NCBI RefSeq assembly: GCF_030818575.1
Contig: NZ_JAUTAL010000001.1
Location: forward strand, 2,046,001-2,110,000
DNA length: 64,000 nucleotides
Direction: 5' to 3'
Source: Chryseobacterium camelliae
Lineage (GTDB): Bacteria > Bacteroidota > Bacteroidia > Flavobacteriales > Weeksellaceae
Below, one piece after another: positions 61,558-64,000 of the stretch. Made by a program: the position numbers and the translations under genes. A model generated the notes under the pieces. That model ran no database searches and was not told the DNA's origin. It worked only from the letters and a program-made list of their open reading frames with translations. Each line of letters opens with the position of its first letter. Position 1 is the stretch's first letter.

Positions 61558-62952
61558 TCAGTCCAAACTTACAGCGATATCAGCTTTCTTTAATTTTGAA
61601 TACCTGAAGGCAAAATAGCTCAGAAGAAGGATACTAATGATGGCATACAGTATAAGGATCATGAAGTTCAGGTCGCCCACGGCATGATCAGAAGGAAAAA
61701 TCTGATTCATAAGGGACATGAATGACAGCCCGATCCCGGCACCCAGGAAATAACTCGTAGAGCCCATGCCCGACGCTATTCCGTAATGTCCCGGTTCTAC
61801 ATCCTGAATTCCAAGTACGGATAAGGCAGTAAAACAAAAAGTCATTCCAATTCCTGAGATGCAGGCAGCCCCCATAAGAACGATGGTTAAAGGATGATCA
61901 AAATGCACCGATAAGAGGAGGAGTATCGCTCCCGCAAGCATAAAACTCCATCCTAGGATTCCCATTTGTCCGGAATTCAGCCTTCTGGATATCAGAGGTA
62001 ATATGAATTTAGCCAGTAAGGCAGACATGATACTGAACGGTACCAGCAACAGGCCTGATGCCGCGGCCGTATACCCCATATCTTTCTGAAGCATGAGGGA
62101 AATCAAAAACAGGAAACCTATGAAGAATGCTCCCAAGGCAAAAAAAGCAGTATTGGAAACATTGAGAGACCTGTGTTTTAATATCTTCAGATCAATTAGT
62201 GGTTCTTCAGTGTGCCGTAACCGGAGGATCACAGCAACTAAGAGTAGTATCGATACAAGCAAAGATCCGCCCACCAGGAATGGTTGCTCAAAAATATAGA
62301 TGAACTCATGTGTGCCATATGTGAGGCTCAGCAATCCTGCCACCATTAATATTCCTGAAAGTAAATCTGTCCTGGCTGGCTGGTCTCCCTTATGATCTTC
62401 AGGAAGGTACCTGAATGCAAAGATAAGCGTGATGAGAAGAACCGGAACATTAATAAGAAATACCCAATGCCAGCTTAGGTAAGTACTGATGATCCCTCCC
62501 AATGAAAGCCCACTCCCAGATCCGATCGCGGCAAATGAGCTGAAAATTCCTACTGCACGATTTCTTTCCTGCGTTCCTTTGAATGTATGGGTAACGATAG
62601 ACAAGGCAGAAGGCATGATCAGGGCTGCACCCAACCCCTGGAAGGCACGGAAAATAGCAAGGCTGCTGAAATCAGAAGATAATCCGGCTCCCAAAGATGT
62701 CAGCATAAATAAAGCAGAACCGGCAAGAAATATCTTCTTTCTTCCGACCTGGTCAGCAAGTTTACCACCGATAATCAAAAATCCCCCGAAAAATAATACA
62801 TAGAGGGTTTGCAGCCACTGAACAGTTTCCGGACCAATGTTGAATTGCTCCTGGATCGAAGGGATTGTCAGATTGATAATGGCAATATCCAATGCTTCTA
62901 CAAATGTCCCTACCGATGCGAGTATTAAAATCAGGTTTTTCTTTGCCTCCAT
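61558..62952 (-). CDS. MFS exporter of the DHA2 (14-helix) type
   Basis: 464-aa major facilitator. About 14 hydrophobic helices can be seen, with the motif A region GGKLADQVGRKKIF between helices 2 and 3, and the DHA2 motif C-like GLGAALIMPSALSIV and GSGSGLSLGGIIS. Members export drugs or metabolites. Start 62952 (MEAKKNLILIL) is preferred to an in-frame extension of 34 residues. Divergent from an Lrp-family regulator, which may control it. Confidence 0.9.
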   Translation of the reverse strand: MEAKKNLILILASVGTFVEALDIAIINLTIPSIQEQFNIGPETVQWLQTLYVLFFGGFLIIGGKLADQVGRKKIFLAGSALFMLTSLGAGLSSDFSSLAIFRAFQGLGAALIMPSALSIVTHTFKGTQERNRAVGIFSSFAAIGSGSGLSLGGIISTYLSWHWVFLINVPVLLITLIFAFRYLPEDHKGDQPARTDLLSGILMVAGLLSLTYGTHEFIYIFEQPFLVGGSLLVSILLLVAVILRLRHTEEPLIDLKILKHRSLNVSNTAFFALGAFFIGFLFLISLMLQKDMGYTAAASGLLLVPFSIMSALLAKFILPLISRRLNSGQMGILGWSFMLAGAILLLLSVHFDHPLTIVLMGAACISGIGMTFCFTALSVLGIQDVEPGHYGIASGMGSTSYFLGAGIGLSFMSLMNQIFPSDHAVGDLNFMILILYAIISILLLSYFAFRYSKLKKADIAVSLD

Positions 62953-63009
62953 AATATATAAATTCACTGCAAAATTAGTTTTTACAGTACATGTATAAAA
63001 ATTATAACC

Positions 63010-63017
63010 TAAATTTG
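63010..63017 (+). promoter_or_regulatory. -7 element in the MFS-Lrp intergenic region
   Basis: TAAATTTG matches TAnnTTTG; no convincing TTG partner is visible. It is the best candidate for the Lrp gene start. Confidence 0.45.
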
Positions 63018-63095
63018 GAACATAATAGATCATAATCCAATTATAAAAGAACATTTATCCTTCCAGGTATTTATTTCATTTTTAAAACAGAACAA

Positions 63096-63566
63096 ATGTC
63101 AACAGAAAATTACAGTCCGGATAATAAAGATCTTGCGATTCTACGGTTACTGCAGAAAGATGCCAAACTGAGTGTACGGGATATCGCGGCACGGATTAAC
63201 CTTAGTGCAACTCCCACCCATGAACGTATCAAGCGACTGGAACGCCTTGGAATTATCAAGGAATATACAACAGTTGTGGACCGGAAAAAGGTAGGTAAAG
63301 GCATGATGGTGATCTGTATGATCGCCCTCAATGCACATAATAAGAAAACGGCCACCCGGTTTATTGAAGAAGTCAGCCATTTCAGGGAAGTAGTGGAATT
63401 CTACAATATCAGCGGAGATTTTGATTTTATGCTGAAAATCCTCGCTCCGAATATGGATGAATTCCATGAGTTCTTCGTCAACAAGCTGTCTGAAATTGAG
63501 GGTATCGGCCAGACCAAGAGTATTTTTGTGATGAACAGTATAAAGGAGAGTGGGAGGATTTTGTAA
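63096..63566 (+). CDS. Lrp/AsnC-family transcriptional regulator
   Basis: 156-aa feast/famine regulator with a helix-turn-helix (DLAILRLLQKDAKLSVRDIAARINLSATPTHERIKRLE, about 10-47) and the RAM ligand domain (about 70-150; NISGDFDFMLKILAPN). It binds small ligands, often amino acids. It is divergent from the MFS exporter, which is commonly the regulated partner in exporter/Lrp pairs. Effector unknown. Confidence 0.92.
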   Translation: MSTENYSPDNKDLAILRLLQKDAKLSVRDIAARINLSATPTHERIKRLERLGIIKEYTTVVDRKKVGKGMMVICMIALNAHNKKTATRFIEEVSHFREVVEFYNISGDFDFMLKILAPNMDEFHEFFVNKLSEIEGIGQTKSIFVMNSIKESGRIL

Positions 63567-63860
63567 GTTTGAGAGCTGTAGTGAGATAGAGTTTGAGAGT
63601 GCTAGGGTCTTAGGGTTATGAGTAATAAGTATAGTGGGTGATTGTAGGATGTAGAAGATTTTTTTTGAGTTCTTTCGGGTTATTGTCTAGCTTTTTTAAA
63701 TCATTCTTCTCAATTCAGAAAGTACAGGCATCAATATCTATTTCTCCTGGATCCGGTAACTATTATCTAACCTTCTCTTTAGATCATGGAGTAGAGTCCT
63801 GGTTCTTGATTCTTGTATCCTGGCTCTTGATTCTTGTGTCCTCCCTGACTTCAGGGCACA
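63567..63860. other. Gene-free spacer with heptamer-periodic repeats
   Basis: No gene is visible between lrp and the 5S terminator. It has GAGTTTGAGAG-type repeats at 63567-63600, a RRGTAAT-related block near 63620-63642, and a 21-bp duplicated segment TCCTGG[T/C]TCTTGATTCTTGT[A/G] at about 63798-63840, itself made of 7-bp units. Confidence 0.7.
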
Positions 63861-63891
63861 AAAAAACCTCACACATTGCTGTATGAGGTTT
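63861..63891 (-). terminator. Intrinsic terminator of the rRNA operon
   Basis: Minus-strand stem AAACCTCATAC/GTGTGAGGTTT (11 bp, one G-U), loop AGCAAT, then a T-run. It lies 9 nt after the 5S 3' end. Confidence 0.92.
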
Positions 63892-63900
63892 AAAAAAAAC

Positions 63901-64000
<100 letters not shown>

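Overview
The window looks like the chromosome of a Flavobacteriia bacterium of the Chryseobacterium/Weeksellaceae type. This rests on AT-rich intergenic DNA, promoters with TAnnTTTG -7 boxes preceded by TTG about 18-20 nt upstream, many secreted proteins and lipoproteins, a subclass B1 metallo-beta-lactamase, a fused alpha/beta 2-oxoacid dehydrogenase E1, a GldA-like ABC ATPase and a T6SS-independent, non-phage gene set. The genus is inferred, not proven. I see no IS element, prophage, CRISPR array or tRNA. A partial 5S rRNA gene closes the right edge on the minus strand.

Layout. 0-11 kb: B1 metallo-beta-lactamase, an oxidoreductase/HxlR divergent pair, a MarR-GNAT fusion, a composite inverted-repeat array, a PAS histidine kinase with its receiver protein, a long gene-free stretch, a GldA-like ATPase, a patatin, and a second copy of the repeat array in reverse orientation. 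11-19 kb: dihydrolipoyl dehydrogenase, a sorbosone-dehydrogenase-like lipoprotein, and a tight glycan-degrading operon (GH29 fucosidase, frameshifted GH3, sialidase-like lipoprotein). 19-24 kb: a GbsR/MarR-regulated set of small membrane proteins with SRPBCC, DUF2071 and TIGR01777 genes, plus a 17-copy heptamer repeat. 24-28.6 kb: a TlpA-type thiol protein, then an ECF sigma / anti-sigma / vWA lipoprotein operon. 28.8-45.5 kb: C1 peptidase, OYE reductase with HxlR regulator, fused E1, polyprenyl synthase, LytS/LytT-type two-component pair, three unknown envelope genes, sterol desaturase, rlmN, queA and an inosine/uracil glycosylase. 45.5-55 kb: S9 peptidase, holin-like protein, thioesterase, a fused alpha/beta hydrolase, a covarying tandem repeat, topoisomerase III, a pseudo-receiver-pirin fusion and a small GNAT. 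55-64 kb: metNIQ methionine uptake operon, a second GH3, phosphoesterase, an MFS exporter with a divergent Lrp regulator, and 5S rRNA.

Most notable. Upstream of metNIQ lies an unannotated 34-codon ORF rich in Met and Cys codons, followed by a perfect intrinsic terminator. The terminator 5' arm can alternatively pair with the ORF's Cys-Met-Pro-Leu codons. This is the architecture of ribosome-mediated transcription attenuation, here apparently sensing methionine. Other points are a GbsR operator found at its own promoter and again at the downstream operon, a tandem repeat whose hairpin shows compensatory base changes, heptamer-periodic DNA of different sequence in several intergenic regions, a TonB-plug-like tail on an anti-sigma factor, and three single-base frameshifts in otherwise intact genes.
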